DNA from: Lepidostoma basale
Taxonomy: Eukaryota > Arthropoda > Insecta > Trichoptera > Lepidostomatidae
Assembly: GCA_022606425.2 (NCBI GenBank)
Contig: JAHDVF020000047.1
Location: 868,001 to 932,000, forward strand
Direction: 5' to 3'
Length of the DNA: 64,000 bases
The notes under the pieces were generated by a model that saw only the letters and a list, made by a program, of their open reading frames with translations, had not been told where the DNA came from and searched no databases. The position numbers and the translations under genes were made by a program. Of the stretch, positions 10,705 to 20,849 are shown one piece after another. Positions within the stretch are counted from its first letter, which is position 1. Every line of letters starts with the position of its first letter.

Positions 10705-11305
10705 GAAGGGTTGGTGCTGGGAATTAAATAAATGACGCACTCAAAGTCATTACTGCAAATAGAAATATATCCATAGAAGCAAAGATGGCAGTACACAATG
10801 GAGTTCTAGTGCCAACCCTCATGTATGAAAGAGAAGCTTGGAGCTGGCAAAAGAAGAATGAAAGCAGGATAAACGCCGTAGAAATGAGATCACTAAAAAA
10901 AATGTTCGGGAAAACGTTCTATGATAGAATACCGAACGATGAAATAAGAAAGAAATGTAAGGGAGATGACTGCGCCATGGATAAAATAAAAAAAGGATTC
11001 CTGAGATGGTTTGGACATATGGAACGAATGGATGTGAGTAGAATGGTTAAAAAGTTGTACCCAAGTAGCGTGAGTGGAAAAAGAAGCCGAGGACCACCGA
11101 GGAAAACATGGCATGACCAAATTAATCAATTACTAAAAGTCGGTCACATTCGAAGTCGGAATAATCGACGTGTGTGCATGGTACGATGTATGAATGTAAA
11201 GGAATCCCGAGAGGTATGCCAGGGCAACGCATTGTAGCGATCCCTTCTCTCTGCCTACCCCTCCGGGGAAATGGCGTGATGATTAGTTAGTTAGTTAGTT
11301 TCAAT
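10705..11305 (+). pseudogene. GTTA-LINE reverse transcriptase C-terminus, best plus-strand copy
   Basis: A 150-codon frame (10785-11237) preserves the full C-terminal order: MAVHNGVLVPTLMY, the WQKKNESRINAVEMRSL block, FYDRIPNDEIRKKC, KIKKGFLRWFGHMERMD, GKRSRGPPRKTWHDQINQLL, then NRRVCMVRCMNVKESREVCQ. An in-frame TAG replaces a WRS-type codon at about 11236. The conserved 3' end and GTTA repeats follow to 11305. The upstream sequence from 10711 continues the LINE (GAGN-like block) but is frameshifted. The copy is 5'-truncated, so the ATG at 10785 is internal. Inferred role: dead LINE copy. Clade RTE-like, moderately sure. Confidence 0.75.
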
Positions 11306-11422
11306 TTCAATTTATTTATTCAAAAAATTATAAACATTACAGAATAACAAATTCAATTCGTTTATAATCACAATATACAGAAATAAAATGAACATTTTTT
11401 TAAAAAAGAATTACAAATAATA
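11306..11422 (-). repeat. Probable LINE 3' untranslated remnant
   Basis: TTTCAATTTCAATTTATTTA followed by AAATTATAAACATTACAGAA has the style of an antisense LINE 3' end with a simple-repeat tail. No coding part is present. Low certainty. Confidence 0.35.
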
Positions 11423-12016
11423 TAGGGGAAGAAGTACTAATGTTGGCACCCCCCCAATGATTGGCACTCTTCGTTTCAATAGCACGTAGAAACTGTAAAA
11501 TTGTCGAAATAATAAATTTTCGCACTGTTTTAAAATCTTTAATTAATATATTTTGCATTTGAGGAATTTATTTTTTCATGCCTGGTAAAACTATTTGAGA
11601 ATTGGAAATGGAAAAAAAAAACGTTAACAAGTCACCTGATTTCAATGCATTATTTAATATTTACTAAAAAACTTAAACCTACTTGGATTAGTAGAGAAAC
11701 AACCAATTTAGAAGAAGATAATGAGAATGATCCCTCTGAATAAATATATTTACTGTGCCAATAATTATACATTTACGTTATGCCAATCATTATACTCGAG
11801 GTGCCAATGATTATGTTTTTAGGATATTTTTTTTGCAAAAAAATCTACGACTAATGGTTATTTCAGAAGGATTGCTGTGTGTGTTTTTTATTATCTAAAT
11901 AGTTCATAAAATATGAATTTAAAAAGAAAAAAATCATAAACATAAAAAGTGAGACGCATAGACATGAAACATGAAAAGTTTTTCTTAGAGTGCCAATCAT
12001 TGTACTGCTTACCCTA
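11423..12016. mobile_element. MITE-like DNA element with TAGGG...CCCTA ends and reiterated TGCCAAT motif
   Basis: The ends are imperfect inverted repeats: TAGGGGAAGAAGTACTAATG at 11423 and the complement of TAGGGTAAGCAGTACAATGA at 12016. Just inside, TTGGCAC/GTGCCAA recurs. The 14-base string TGCCAATCATTATAC or close variants occur at about 11755, 11784 and 11803, with antisense or edge copies at 11454 and 11991. Such subterminal repeats are typical of transposase binding sites. No transposase ORF is present. Superfamily not identified. Confidence 0.55.
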
Positions 12017-12800
12017 ATAAGAAAACAAATGAGAGCAAGTAAGAAAAAAAAAAACAGAAGACAATTAATAAAAAATATTCGAGAACATTTTTGTACAATA
12101 AGAAAATAAGCAAATAGCAATTTACCAATTTAGTTAGTAGGTACACACATTAAATTACATTAAAAATGTTATTCAATACCTTATTTAATGCGATAATAGA
12201 CATTTTTTAAGGGTTAAGCGTCTTCACTATAGGCCATATCAATTCTGCTACATGCATTCGAATTGATCACTTTTTCATTAATTTGCTTTTCAAGGGTCTT
12301 ACAAACGTCTACGATGCTGGTCTCATCTATACGATTTATTTGTAACATGTTTTTTTTGTATTTTACAAACGCGAGTAACGAAAGACGCTTGAAAACGATG
12401 GATTACTCCGTAGAAAAACATATACAATTCCATAGAATAAAATAGAAGAGGGTAATTCCATTCCATTCCCGCGCAATTCAAAATTATACTGAATCCTCTC
12501 AGTCGATTGGGTATCGGCTTTCGTCACGGCGATGAAGCATTTCATGTTGATATTTGTAGCGCTTTTATTCGCGCGGCAAAAAGTGGCGCCGCATCGGTCT
12601 CGATTGTTCCACCGCCATTTTGTTTCTTCGATTAATTATTATACCACAGCTGCGGCACGGTCGTGCTTCAAGTGCCCCGCCTGGCGACACTTCCTACGAG
12701 AACGCGATGGCCCTGAACGCGCATTTCGAAACCATTTCATAATTGATGGGGCTTTCTTTTCAATGATACGACTACCGCTAATAAAAATATATTAATGAGG
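12017..12800. other. Spacer with a GC-rich patch at 12570-12730
   Basis: The patch has GGCGCCGCATCGGTCTCG and CTGCGGCACGGTCGTGC and is clearly richer in GC than its surroundings. It has no repeat match in the window. It may be unique, possibly regulatory, host DNA. No gene was recognised. Confidence 0.35.
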
Positions 12801-12802
12801 TG

Positions 12803-13345
12803 TTATGAACAAAATAATGAAAGGAATATTAAGATGATTTGGACACATGGAAAGAAATAATGGTAAAAAAAGTATATGTTTACGATGTACATGGAACTAG
12901 AAATAGAGGCAGACCGAGGGAAACGTGACAGGATCAAATAAATGAATCGGAGACTTCGACTTGCGTGCATGACACGATGTACTAAAATCATTATAAATTT
13001 GTTGAATCGCTCTTTACATCCTGACAGCAAGTGGCAAATCGATGTAAATGGTATTGTAGCTATCATAGTGATTCTCGTGACATGTGATTGGTAGATAATC
13101 TATCGCCATTTTATTGTCACGTGAATTCTACACCAGACCAAAGACAGTGTGACAATCACACTGCCCTCGCCGGGAATCGAATCCGGAACCTTCGGGGTGG
13201 CAGTCAACCACTTACCACTCGGCCACGAAGGTTGTCAAGGTATGAATGTTGAGGAATAGAGAGAAATGTGTCAGGTAGAAAAGTGGCAGTCCATTCTTTC
13301 TGCCTACCCCCGGGGAGACGTAATGGCAAGTTAGTTAGTTAGTTT
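12803..13345 (+). mobile_element. GTTA-LINE 3' fragment interrupted by a SINE
   Basis: Plus-strand LINE from MNKIMKGILR (stop in place of W) through RNRGRPRET to MTRCT at about 12980. It resumes at 13240 with MNVEE.REMCQ and ends at GTTAGTTAGTTAG. The intervening 250 bp are a minus-strand tRNA-SINE. Nested insertion is directly visible because both LINE halves join at one coding block. Confidence 0.75.
12981..13237 (-). mobile_element. tRNA-derived SINE, near full length, inside LINE
   Basis: Minus-strand copy with the 3' signature (ATTTGCCACTTGCTGTCAGG region), the body, B box GGATTCGATTCCCGG and A-box side TGGCCGAGTGGTAAG. Near complete. Confidence 0.85.
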
Positions 13346-13384
13346 TTATTAATAGTTTAAATCATAATGTTAACCTCAAAACAA

Positions 13385-13545
13385 TGAATACGAATAAAAA
13401 CGTCAGTTTTCTAGAAGTTTTATTATATATTATGTGGATGACATATTTCGCCTTGCTCAAGTATTTGATGATGCTTTAGCAAGGCGAAAGATATCAAATA
13501 CTATGTGAGATAAATACATATCGCACGTCTGGTAGCATGCCGCGC
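13385..13545. repeat. Family B foldback unit with hammerhead-like core
   Basis: Left arm contains CTAGAAGTTTTATTATATAT and ATGACATATTTCGCCTTGCT. On the plus strand, TTGATGATGCTTTAGCAAGG then CGAAAGATATC follows the family B order TTGATGA, extra T, stem GCYTT/AAGGC with loop AGC, GAAA. This copy keeps G8 of the core, which most family B copies have lost. Stem III is mutated. Confidence 0.5.
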
Positions 13546-13684
13546 CCTATATCATTCACGTGCGAAGGATAAAGCGTGTAATTTTATTTTATATGAACTA
13601 ATATGGTACAATTTATTGTTAGTATTTATAAACAGTAGTCTTTTTAAGCTTTAAAAGTACTGAAAAAAAGTTATGTTGACAACA

Positions 13685-14225
13685 ACAACAACAACAACAA
13701 ACCATCACGCCGTTTCCCCGCAGGAGTAGGCAGAGAGAATGGACCGCCACACTACTCTATCCTGGCACACCTCTCTAGCTTCCTCCACATTCATAAATCG
13801 AGTCATACACGCACGTCGATTCTTCCGGCTTCTGCCATGACCAACATTTAATATTTGATTAATTTGGTCATGCCATGTTTTCCTCGGTCTACCTCGACTC
13901 CTTACTCCATTTACATTGTTAACGTATACTTTTTTTAACCATTCTTTCTTCACCCATGCGCTCCATATGTCCGAACCAACGCAGCGAACCTTTCATAATT
14001 TTGTACATAATACCTTCTTTCGCTCTACATTCCTTCCTAATATCAGCATTTGAGATTCTGTCGTACATCGTTCTACCACACATACGTCTTAGGTACCTCA
14101 TCTCTACCGCATTTATTCTGCTCTCATCTTTCTTTTGCCAGTTCCATGCTTCGCTTCCATACATAAGGGTTGGAACCAGAACTCCATTGTGAACGGCCAT
14201 TTTCGCTTTCATTGATAAATTCTTG
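13685..14225 (-). pseudogene. GTTA-type LINE reverse transcriptase C-terminus, best minus-strand copy
   Basis: Two overlapping frames (14212-13919 and 13953-13705) together give the family C-terminus: MAVHNGVLVPTLMYGSEAWN, RINAVEMRYLRRMCG, YDRISNADIRKEC, KIMKGSLRWFGHMERM, then RSRGRPRKTWHDQINQIL and NVEEAREVCQ. A frameshift lies near 13930 in a T-run. The 3' tail is an AAC/GTT triplet repeat instead of GTTA, so this is a distinct subfamily. 5'-truncated; the Met at 14212 is internal. Confidence 0.75.
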
Positions 14226-14261
14226 TTTATGTTGATATTTATGAAAACATTTTAACGGGGT

Positions 14262-14450
14262 GTCTTGCTAGAGCATTACCAAATGCTGTTGTCGTCCAAT
14301 TAAAATATTAAAACTCCTAGAAAACAAATGTCTTCATCAACGTCAAATTGTTAAAATCCTAAAAACACTAACTTACTAATTAACGAAGGGTTAGGCAGAA
14401 ATAACTGTTCTTTCCTGACATACTTATTTCTCCCGAGCTATTCAAAAACG
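14262..14450. repeat. Family B foldback remnant plus GTTA-LINE sliver
   Basis: CTTGCTAGAGCATTACCAAA and ACTCCTAGAAAACAAATG are family B arm pieces. GAAGGGTTAGGCAGAAATAA and TTCTTTCCTGACATAC are a degraded antisense GTTA-LINE 3' end. Confidence 0.45.
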
Positions 14451-14512
14451 AGGATATTGCATAATGGTGAAAGCCAATATAATATAAATTTTTATTTTAT
14501 TTATAAGTAACT

Positions 14513-14710
14513 GACGACCTTCGTTGCAGAGTGGCAAGATTCATGACTGCCACACCGAAGGTCCTGGCTTAAATTCCCGGCGATGACTTTGTGATTTTCG
14601 TACTGTTTGATCTGGTGTATAATTCAATTGGCGATAGATAAGCTACCTATCACATGTCATGAGAATCAATTTAAGCAAATAAATTATATATTGTAATCAT
14701 GTTCAAACAC
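14513..14710 (+). mobile_element. tRNA-derived SINE copy
   Basis: Head GACGACCTTCGTTGCAGAGT (A-box region), degraded B box (GGCTTAAATTCCCGG), body to CACATGTCATGAGAATCAAT. It belongs to the subgroup whose 3' part continues as ATTGTAATCATGTTCAAAC rather than the CATCGATTTGGC ending. Confidence 0.8.
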
Positions 14711-14806
14711 ATTTAAAAAATGTGTACATTTAAAAAAATCTGCCTTGGACATGACACCTCCAAAACAACTGCTAAAACTCCAAAATATGGCTAGGAGTCA
14801 TCAAAA

Positions 14807-15015
14807 TCGACCTTCGTGGAAGAGTGGTAAAAACCCTGACTTCTATACCGAAAGCCCCGGGGTTCGATTCCCGGCAATGGCAGTGTGATTGTCACACTGT
14901 CTTTGGTCTGGTGTAAAATTTACGTGACAATAAAATGGCGATAGATTGGCTACCTGTCATTAGAATCAATATAATAGCTAAAATTAATTGTAAAAAGTAA
15001 TTGGGTTCAAACGAC
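14807..15015 (+). mobile_element. tRNA-derived SINE copy
   Basis: CGACCTTCGTGGAAGAGTGG head, GGGGTTCGATTCCCGG B box and body ACGTGACAATAAAATGGCG. Ends in the GGGTTCAAACGACC-type 3' part. A-box and B-box spacing is normal, so Pol III promoter elements are recognisable. Confidence 0.85.
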
Positions 15016-15039
15016 CTGTTGTATACAAGGAAAAAAATC

Positions 15040-15370
15040 ATCATAAACTTATTTTTGGCGCTACATACAGGTGTAGGATTTGGCCTGCTCCACTGGCTGC
15101 TCCTGGCCTTCTCTTTCTCCATTCTTTAGATTTTTCCAATTTCTCCCAGTCCTCTTCCACGCAGTCTCCCCATTTTTTTCATAGTCTGCCTCTTTGTCCA
15201 TCCCGGTCTTACATCTAATATAAGCCGGTCAGACCTAGGAGGTTTATAAGCAAGGCAGACGAAATGGCGCCGCTGGGCCCTATAACAGTCTCGGGTATGT
15301 GGTAGGAACCCTTCTGTTTTTATATTCTTCATTATTGGTTTGCCTCCTGTTCTCTTTTCTTGCGAATAAT
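15040..15370 (-). repeat. Unassigned repeat-like segment, possible LINE end
   Basis: The minus strand gives short frames including a WKIKRMEKEKARSSQWSRPN-like stretch and a GAISFALLINLLGLTGLY-like stretch. The style suits the terminal part of an RTE-like ORF, but I cannot match it to a named family. Confidence 0.3.
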
Positions 15371-15404
15371 CATTATAAACTAAAAGAAAAAATCATGCGT
15401 GCAT

Positions 15405-15560
15405 ATAATATGGTCGAGCCATAGAGGGCTCCCTCCGCTTACCCGAAGCTGTTATAGACGCAGCGGCCACTTTCGTCAGCTTCACTCGTGCACTCCCTAG
15501 GCCCGTCTCCCGTTCTTGCGGGACTTACGTTAAAAAATATATGTGGAATAGGGAAGGTAA
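15405..15560. repeat. Repeat paralogue of the Transib target site
   Basis: GGGCTCCCTCCGCTTACCCG...GACGCAGC...TTTCGTCAGCTTC is paralogous to 51590-51709. Here the sequence continues GACTTACGTTAAAAAATATA without interruption. At 51710 the same join point holds the Transib element. Nature of the repeat unknown. Confidence 0.55.
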
Positions 15561-16175
15561 CATAGGAAGTTTATACTATATATATTTAAGAGAAGAAAAA
15601 GAATGCAATTGAACTAAGGAGGTGGAGGACGAGGTCAGGCATTTCAGATCAGTCTCCCCTCCCCCAGCAAGATAGTATGCATACGAGTGTGTAGGATAAT
15701 CATAACTTAGTAGTGAAGTAACGTCTCCCGCAGAGGAGATCCGACCTCCCTATCAATCGCCCTCCCGCGCACCTGCCGCCCTCTCGGGCGCCCACAATGA
15801 ATCTGCATTAGCGCAGCACCGCTCGCCATTATGCTTGCTCAGCGCCACCGTGAAAATATTTCAGGCGTCGCGGCGCCATGCCCTGTCCACGTGATAGTTC
15901 GCTGCACCTCCGCGAAAGATAAATCTTGCGTAATAATGGCGTATGGAAATTTATGCTTCCGTAATTATAAAAATAAATCGTATCTGAATCTGAAAGATGT
16001 GAATAATTTTAACTAGAATATATTATATTCACTTTATTTTCTTACAAAACCAACACGTTTACAAAGTAAATATATATTTTTTATCATATACTAGAAAAAA
16101 GGGCGGAATAAGATATGTAGAAAATTTAACAAAGTTATTTATGATTCAATTTCTGATCTATATCTTCTTCTTCTT
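15561..16175. other. Spacer including GC-rich unique-looking segment 15720-15940
   Basis: The segment has CCCTCCCGCGCACCTGCCGC and GCGTCGCGGCGCCATGCCC and high GC relative to the window. It contains no long ORF and no internal repeat match. It is a candidate non-repetitive, possibly regulatory, region. Confidence 0.35.
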
Positions 16176-16640
16176 CTTCCTCAGCCTATCCCCGTCCACT
16201 CTTGGACAAAGGCCTCCTCCATTCGCTTCCATGCCACTCTGTCCTGTGCAGACTGCATTCAGGTTATTCCGACGTGTCTGTTCAGATCATCCTTCCACCG
16301 TAGTTGCGTCTTTGTCGTCCACGGTCTCCTAGTCAGCAGTTTTCTTGTCCACTTTTCATCAGAGCTTCTGACTACTTGACCTGCCCATTGCCATTTTAGA
16401 ATCGTTACCCGGTGGATGATGTCAGTGACCTTTGTATTTTCTCTCACCTTATCGTTTCTGACTCTGTCTCTTAGGCTTATTCCTAACATGGCTCTTTCCA
16501 TGGCTCTTTGGGTCACTCGTAGTTTCTCGGCACTTTGTTTGAACAATGTAGCAATTTCAATACCATAAGTACCAACTGGCAGAACGCAGGCTTCATAGAC
16601 TTTCTCGTTTCAGGTTTATTATAGAAGCCCAGAATCCCGG
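16176..16640 (-). pseudogene. RTE-type reverse transcriptase C-terminus (WQWAGH family)
   Basis: A 95-codon minus-strand frame at 16259-16546 carries RVTQRAMERAMLGISLRDR (with a duplicated RAMER block), VTDIIHRVTILKWQWAGQVV, and PQLRWKDDLNRHVGIT. It then shifts frame before the VQEWTGIG-like end at about 16190. Second copy of the family seen at 2507-2940; the two differ by small indels, including loss of the ISAGR segment here. Confidence 0.7.
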
Positions 16641-17385
16641 CTTGCGTAAGAAATTGATCAGTGTTTTCCAGTTTTTAAAAGCTCTTTCCGAAAGCTGCCC
16701 AGCTTAGTTCAATTCTTCTTCCTGATTTATATACAGATTCAAAATCTTTTTTATGTAAACTTTACAATCAAACAAAAGACATTCAATTCATTGTTTCTTT
16801 GAAATGTTGTAAAACTCCATATAAAATATTTAATATTCACAGTTTAGTAATAATTTCACCTTGCTAGGATATAGTACATTGTCACTCCTATAAAACGTAA
16901 TCAAACCTTTTGAAACCTGACTTTTTAAATACTAAAATTGTGCGGGGTGAACTGCCAGCAAAAGCATGTTAATCATTTTTATTTTTTCAAAAAAATATTT
17001 TGAACATTTAATATTTTTTATTTGAATAGATTTAATCTTACATAATTTTTCACTTATTTTAAATAAGATATGCTAGGGCTTTAAATAAGATATATCAATA
17101 AAGCTTTTTGTCACAAATAGTGGGGTATCGATCATAGATACCTCTTACGATACTCCTACATTGAATAGAATTACAAAAAAGGTTTATACAACGATGTTAA
17201 CGACTAGAACTGTGTAAATAGATAGTGAAGTCGACAGAATAACACACGGTTAACGTTCAACAATAATCTATAATAATTAAAAATAATATACGCAATTTTG
17301 AATGTTTAAAACATCGACACAAAAACTCGGTTTTCAAATATTTTGTAGAAATGTGATACAGTCTAGTACATACTTGTCCATTCCA
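16641..17385. other. AT-rich spacer, no gene seen
   Basis: A fragment at 16618-16660 (AGAAGCCCAGAATCCCGG, GCTTGCGTAAGAAATT) matches the inner right end of the MITE at 17637-17832. The rest is AT-rich with no recognisable gene. Confidence 0.4.
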
Positions 17386-17880
17386 TCAATCCCATTTTTT
17401 ACCTTTTTTCCCTCGTTCTAGACGTATGTGGTCTGCTCTACAGAGGGTTGCTCCTCCTGTGAGGTGGATTCCCAGCTGTCCTTCCATCTATTAGCAGGTC
17501 TTCCACGACCTCGAGTCCCGTGAACTGATTATATAGTGCAATGTATGGAAGTCTGGTGGTAACCATTTTTTGGATGTGACCGTACTAGTCCCTCCTTCGC
17601 TGTCTACTCATCTCATAATATCCTCAATCTCACACAGTGGCGGTACTCCCATAGAAGCCCACTTCTGGCTTACAGAGGTTCAGCTCTTGTGACTATTCCT
17701 CTTACATCTGATGGGAACAATGGGGGAAGGTGATTTGTTGTTTTATGCGGGGGCACCATTACTTAAATTTGGGGGTTTTATTCAAAATTTCTTACGCAAA
17801 CCGGGCTTCTATGGGAGTACCGCCACTGACTCGCACATCTAATTCTGGTGTTCCTCATGCGATCTCTTAGTGTCTCTGCT
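17386..17880 (-). pseudogene. LINE 3' fragment, interrupted by a MITE
   Basis: Antisense frames read like an RTE-type C-terminus: RRDRSRGRGRPANRWKDSWE-like, then RWVDSEGGTSTVTSKKWLPP-like. The sequence is broken at about 17636 and resumes at 17832 (CTCGCACATCTAATTCTGG). It is the same family as 7801-7990. Confidence 0.45.
17637..17832. mobile_element. hAT-like MITE
   Basis: Terminal inverted repeats of about 25 bp, CAGTGGCGGTACTCCCATAG... at the left and its exact complement ...CTATGGGAGTACCGCCACTG at the right. CAGTGGCG-type ends are common in hAT elements. Flanks CTCACAC and CTCGCAC could be a diverged target duplication. 196 bp, no ORF. The interior has G-runs (AATGGGGGAAGG, GCGGGGGCACC, TTGGGGG). 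Confidence 0.7.
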
Positions 17881-18390
17881 TTCGTCCTCGGTGTCTTCAT
17901 CTTATTTTTGTTGTTGTTGATTAATTTAAACTATTTTTCTCGCCAGACTCGCATGAGTCCAGTTGTCTCTCTGCTTCAATTTGATTATTTTTTTGAAACT
18001 ATAATTTTACGTTTGTTTACGGTTTTTCTTCACAAGCGGTATTTTATATTCAATTATGAATTTCTCGATTCTCACAGACGCTAATGGCATTCCCGTAACA
18101 AATTTCTTAAAGAGTATTTTTTTTTGCTTTTATTTGAATCAATTCATTTCGCCTTTAAATCAACGTTGTATAACAATCATCCGAGCACTTATTTTATTCG
18201 GCTGTGACCAAATAAATTGTCACGCCCAAGCAATTCCGTCTCACATCTAATCTCAAGTTGAAAACCGCATAAATTACCGGGATCTGGGATTCCCCGTCAA
18301 ATATAGACGATCTATTGGCAAAGTTTTTGGTTTTAAATGTTTAAATTACCATAAAGTCGGTTTTGATTCCAAAAGATACGCATTATAGTC
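17881..18390. other. Spacer, no assignable gene
   Basis: Two short hydrophobic plus-strand frames (17848-18084, 18056-18250) look like chance ORFs in T-rich DNA. Confidence 0.35.
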
Positions 18391-18803
18391 TCCACTCAAG
18401 CAATAAACTCTAATAAAATTTGTGTTTGATTTCTTTAATTTAAACACAAAAAAATCTAGTTCAAGAGATACTTAAATTATTTTCTTCGTAGTTTTTTTAA
18501 TAACCCGGTATCTAAAAAAATATTTATAACTGTTTTGTTTTAATTTATTATTTCAGATTGAATAAAATTATTTTTCTAATTATTCGCGGAAATATTCCAC
18601 TCAACCAATAAACTCTAATAAAATTTATGTTTGATTTCTTTAATTTAAACATAAAAAAATCTAATTTAAGAGATACTTAAATTATCTTCTTTGTAGTTTT
18701 TTTAGTAACCTGGTATCTAAAAAATAATTTATAACTGTTTTGTTTTAATTTATTATTTCAGATTGAATTAAATAATTTTTATTAATTATTCACGGAAATA
18801 TTT
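18391..18803. repeat. Tandem duplication, two 205-bp units
   Basis: TCCACTCAAGCAATAAACTC at 18391 recurs as TCCACTCAACCAATAAACTC at 18596. The following sequence (AATTTAAACAYAAAAAAATC, AACTGTTTTGTTTTAATTTA) repeats in order with about 5-10% divergence. No coding potential. Confidence 0.85.
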
Positions 18804-19044
18804 TTCGGTGAGAAAATACATTTATACAAATAACTTTTTTGGGTCTTCTAAACTATTGTAGTGTCTGTGGGTGTTTATTAATATTCAATATAATTTTTAT
18901 TAAAAAAAAATACATTTATGTTATTATTGTCATTAGTAACAAACTACACATGAGAAATTAGATATGTACACAAAAACATGTTTATGTTAGTTTTTTAGTC
19001 TTAAAATAAATAAGAAAATCAAATGATTTAACTTAAATCTCTTG

Positions 19045-19215
19045 GTGGAAGTTCGTTTTTAAGAATAATTAAATAAAACGATGTTTTTTATAACGACTTC
19101 CACATTTGTCTTTATTTCGACAGCGAGGCTGGCGAAACCGGTCGCTGTCGAAATAAAGACAAATGTGGAAGTAGTTGTATAAAACCTCGTTTTATTTTAT
19201 TATTATTTAAAATCA
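19045..19215. repeat. Family D foldback unit
   Basis: Inverted arms AACGACTTCCACATTTGTCT and complement AGACAAATGTGGAAGTAGTT surround a centre GCGAGGCTGGCGAAACCGGT. The GAAACCGGTC string followed by a run ending AATAAAG matches the 3' half of a minimal hammerhead (GAAA, loopless CCGG stem III, UC), but no CUGANGA is seen in this copy. Confidence 0.5.
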
Positions 19216-19299
19216 ATAAGTTTTAGGAATTAATCTACTATTAGTTTACTACAGATGGTGAAAATGACTATAAAAGTAATAACAAACTTATAAATAATT

Positions 19300-19485
19300 A
19301 ATGTAAACGTCAACGAAATTAATGTAAACGTCTGTTTTTGAAGTTTTATTATATTGAAGGGAATGTAAGGTTTCGCGTTGCCGGGGAATTATTAAATATT
19401 TCGCAAGGCCTTTACAAGGCGTAACATAAATTTTCCATAAAATATAATATTTTTTTAAGAAACCGACATTTTCATTCATATTATG
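19300..19485. repeat. Family B foldback unit, degraded
   Basis: AACGTCTGTTTTTGAAGTTTTATTATATTG and inverted TTTTCCATAAAATATAAT arms with centre GGTTTCGCGTTGCC and CAAGGCCTTTACAAGGCG. The ribozyme-like core is decayed. Confidence 0.45.
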
Positions 19486-19747
19486 ACAACACTTTAATAT
19501 TTATACACTTAGAAAATGCGTCTGCCGCCCAAAACATTTTTGTGAAAAGTGCAATAAATGAATGCGAAAAGATAATGTTTTTCAAATAATAATCCACTAT
19601 TGAAAAAGGTGACGATTATAGAAAAAAAATCACTCATGTTTTTAAGATGGAAAAGTTTTACACCATTAGTTATGAAACAATAAATAAATAATAAATTAGT
19701 TTTGTTAATGATGATAAAAAACACCGAAATACTATGATACTTCAAAA

Positions 19748-20030
19748 TTATTAACTGTTATATTAAAAAAACGCTGTCTATGGAATCACTTGTTTTTTCG
19801 CTACAGCTGTTTCGTCAACCTATGTTGACATCACCGGGTGTTAAAATTAATTTCCGTGATTTGCGAACCTGTATGTGTATTTGTTCCTGTCAATTTGAAT
19901 AATTTCTCTGATAGCATATTGCAGTTAATTCTTTTTTAAAAAATGATGATAAAAAACACCCGATGATGTCAATGTAGGTTGTGGAAACAGGTGTCGCGAA
20001 AAAAAAAATTGTGATACCATAAACAGCTAT
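19748..20030. repeat. Family A foldback pair with hammerhead-like cores
   Basis: Minus arm (19803-19836) reads CCGGTGATGTCAACATAGG, TTGACGAAACAGCTGTAGC. Plus arm (19959-19987) reads CCGATGATGTCAATGTAGG, TTGTGGAAACAGGTGTCGCG. Both keep the order core, extra T, GTCAA stem, GAAA, CAGCTG-type stem III and UH but differ at U4 of the CUGAUGA core. Confidence 0.55.
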
Positions 20031-20081
20031 TATAATTTAACTATTAATAAATAATAAACTTAACTGAACAGTTTGTGTATA

Positions 20082-20119
20082 GCCCTGACGAGGCTCGTTA
20101 CAGAGTGAAACCGGTTGGC
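20082..20119 (+). ncRNA. Hammerhead-ribozyme-like motif, family E copy 1
   Basis: Elements in order: stem I strand GCC (20082-20084), CTGACGA core (20085-20091), one extra G, stem II GCTC/GAGT (20093-20096 with 20103-20106), GAAA (20107-20110), loopless stem III CCGG plus closing A-U, cleavage-type UU at 20115-20116, stem I strand GGC (20117-20119). All invariant CUGANGA and GAAA bases are intact. The one nonstandard feature is the extra nucleotide between A9 and stem II. An AATAAA follows at about 20134. Loopless stem III suggests action as a dimer, as reported for Penelope-associated minimal hammerheads. Activity is not shown. Confidence 0.6.
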
Positions 20120-20849
20120 GCTCTTGTCTCAAAATAAATTGATTTTATACAACGTTTTAAAAGTTTTTAATTCTAATTTTAAATATGTCAAACCACCGAG
20201 TATCCAAATTTTAAATAATATACTCTTTATTTCGTATTCCAATGTAGTTATTTAATGGATTATTTATTCTCTCCACCTGAACGGACAATTTAATTTTATT
20301 GCTCGAATATTATTCAACCGTTTTTCCACTTACAAAGGATTTCATCAAAATCATACAAGGGATAAGGGTTCATGAATGGATTTCAATTACGTGTTTTTAT
20401 GTAGGAATTTTCCATCTTCATTGCCCTTAAATCGTTATATCCTCAGTCATCCACATTACTGAATGATCTCCCATCTAGTTCGCGAGATGAGATCACCTCC
20501 TCTACAATATGTGCCTTCCCAGTACCAATTGGATAACCTAATAACAGCCCCCACTCGGGGCGGAACCCACTCGAGTTTCTAGAATTTTCCAGTTATTTAT
20601 GTGGGAGCAAACATCATTTTATTTACGTTTCGTTTCCGATATCTTTGCAGACGATTTCTACAATGTATATCTCTTTGCATATATAGTATGGAACGTATAA
20701 AGACATTCTATCATAATACGAGAGATATATATCAAAAATTCTAAATTACCCCACACAAAATATAAACACGATCACACCCACTACACCCTTATTAATCACT
20801 TCAATTTTAGAATATATATCTCAGTATGATTTTAATAGTATAATACTAT

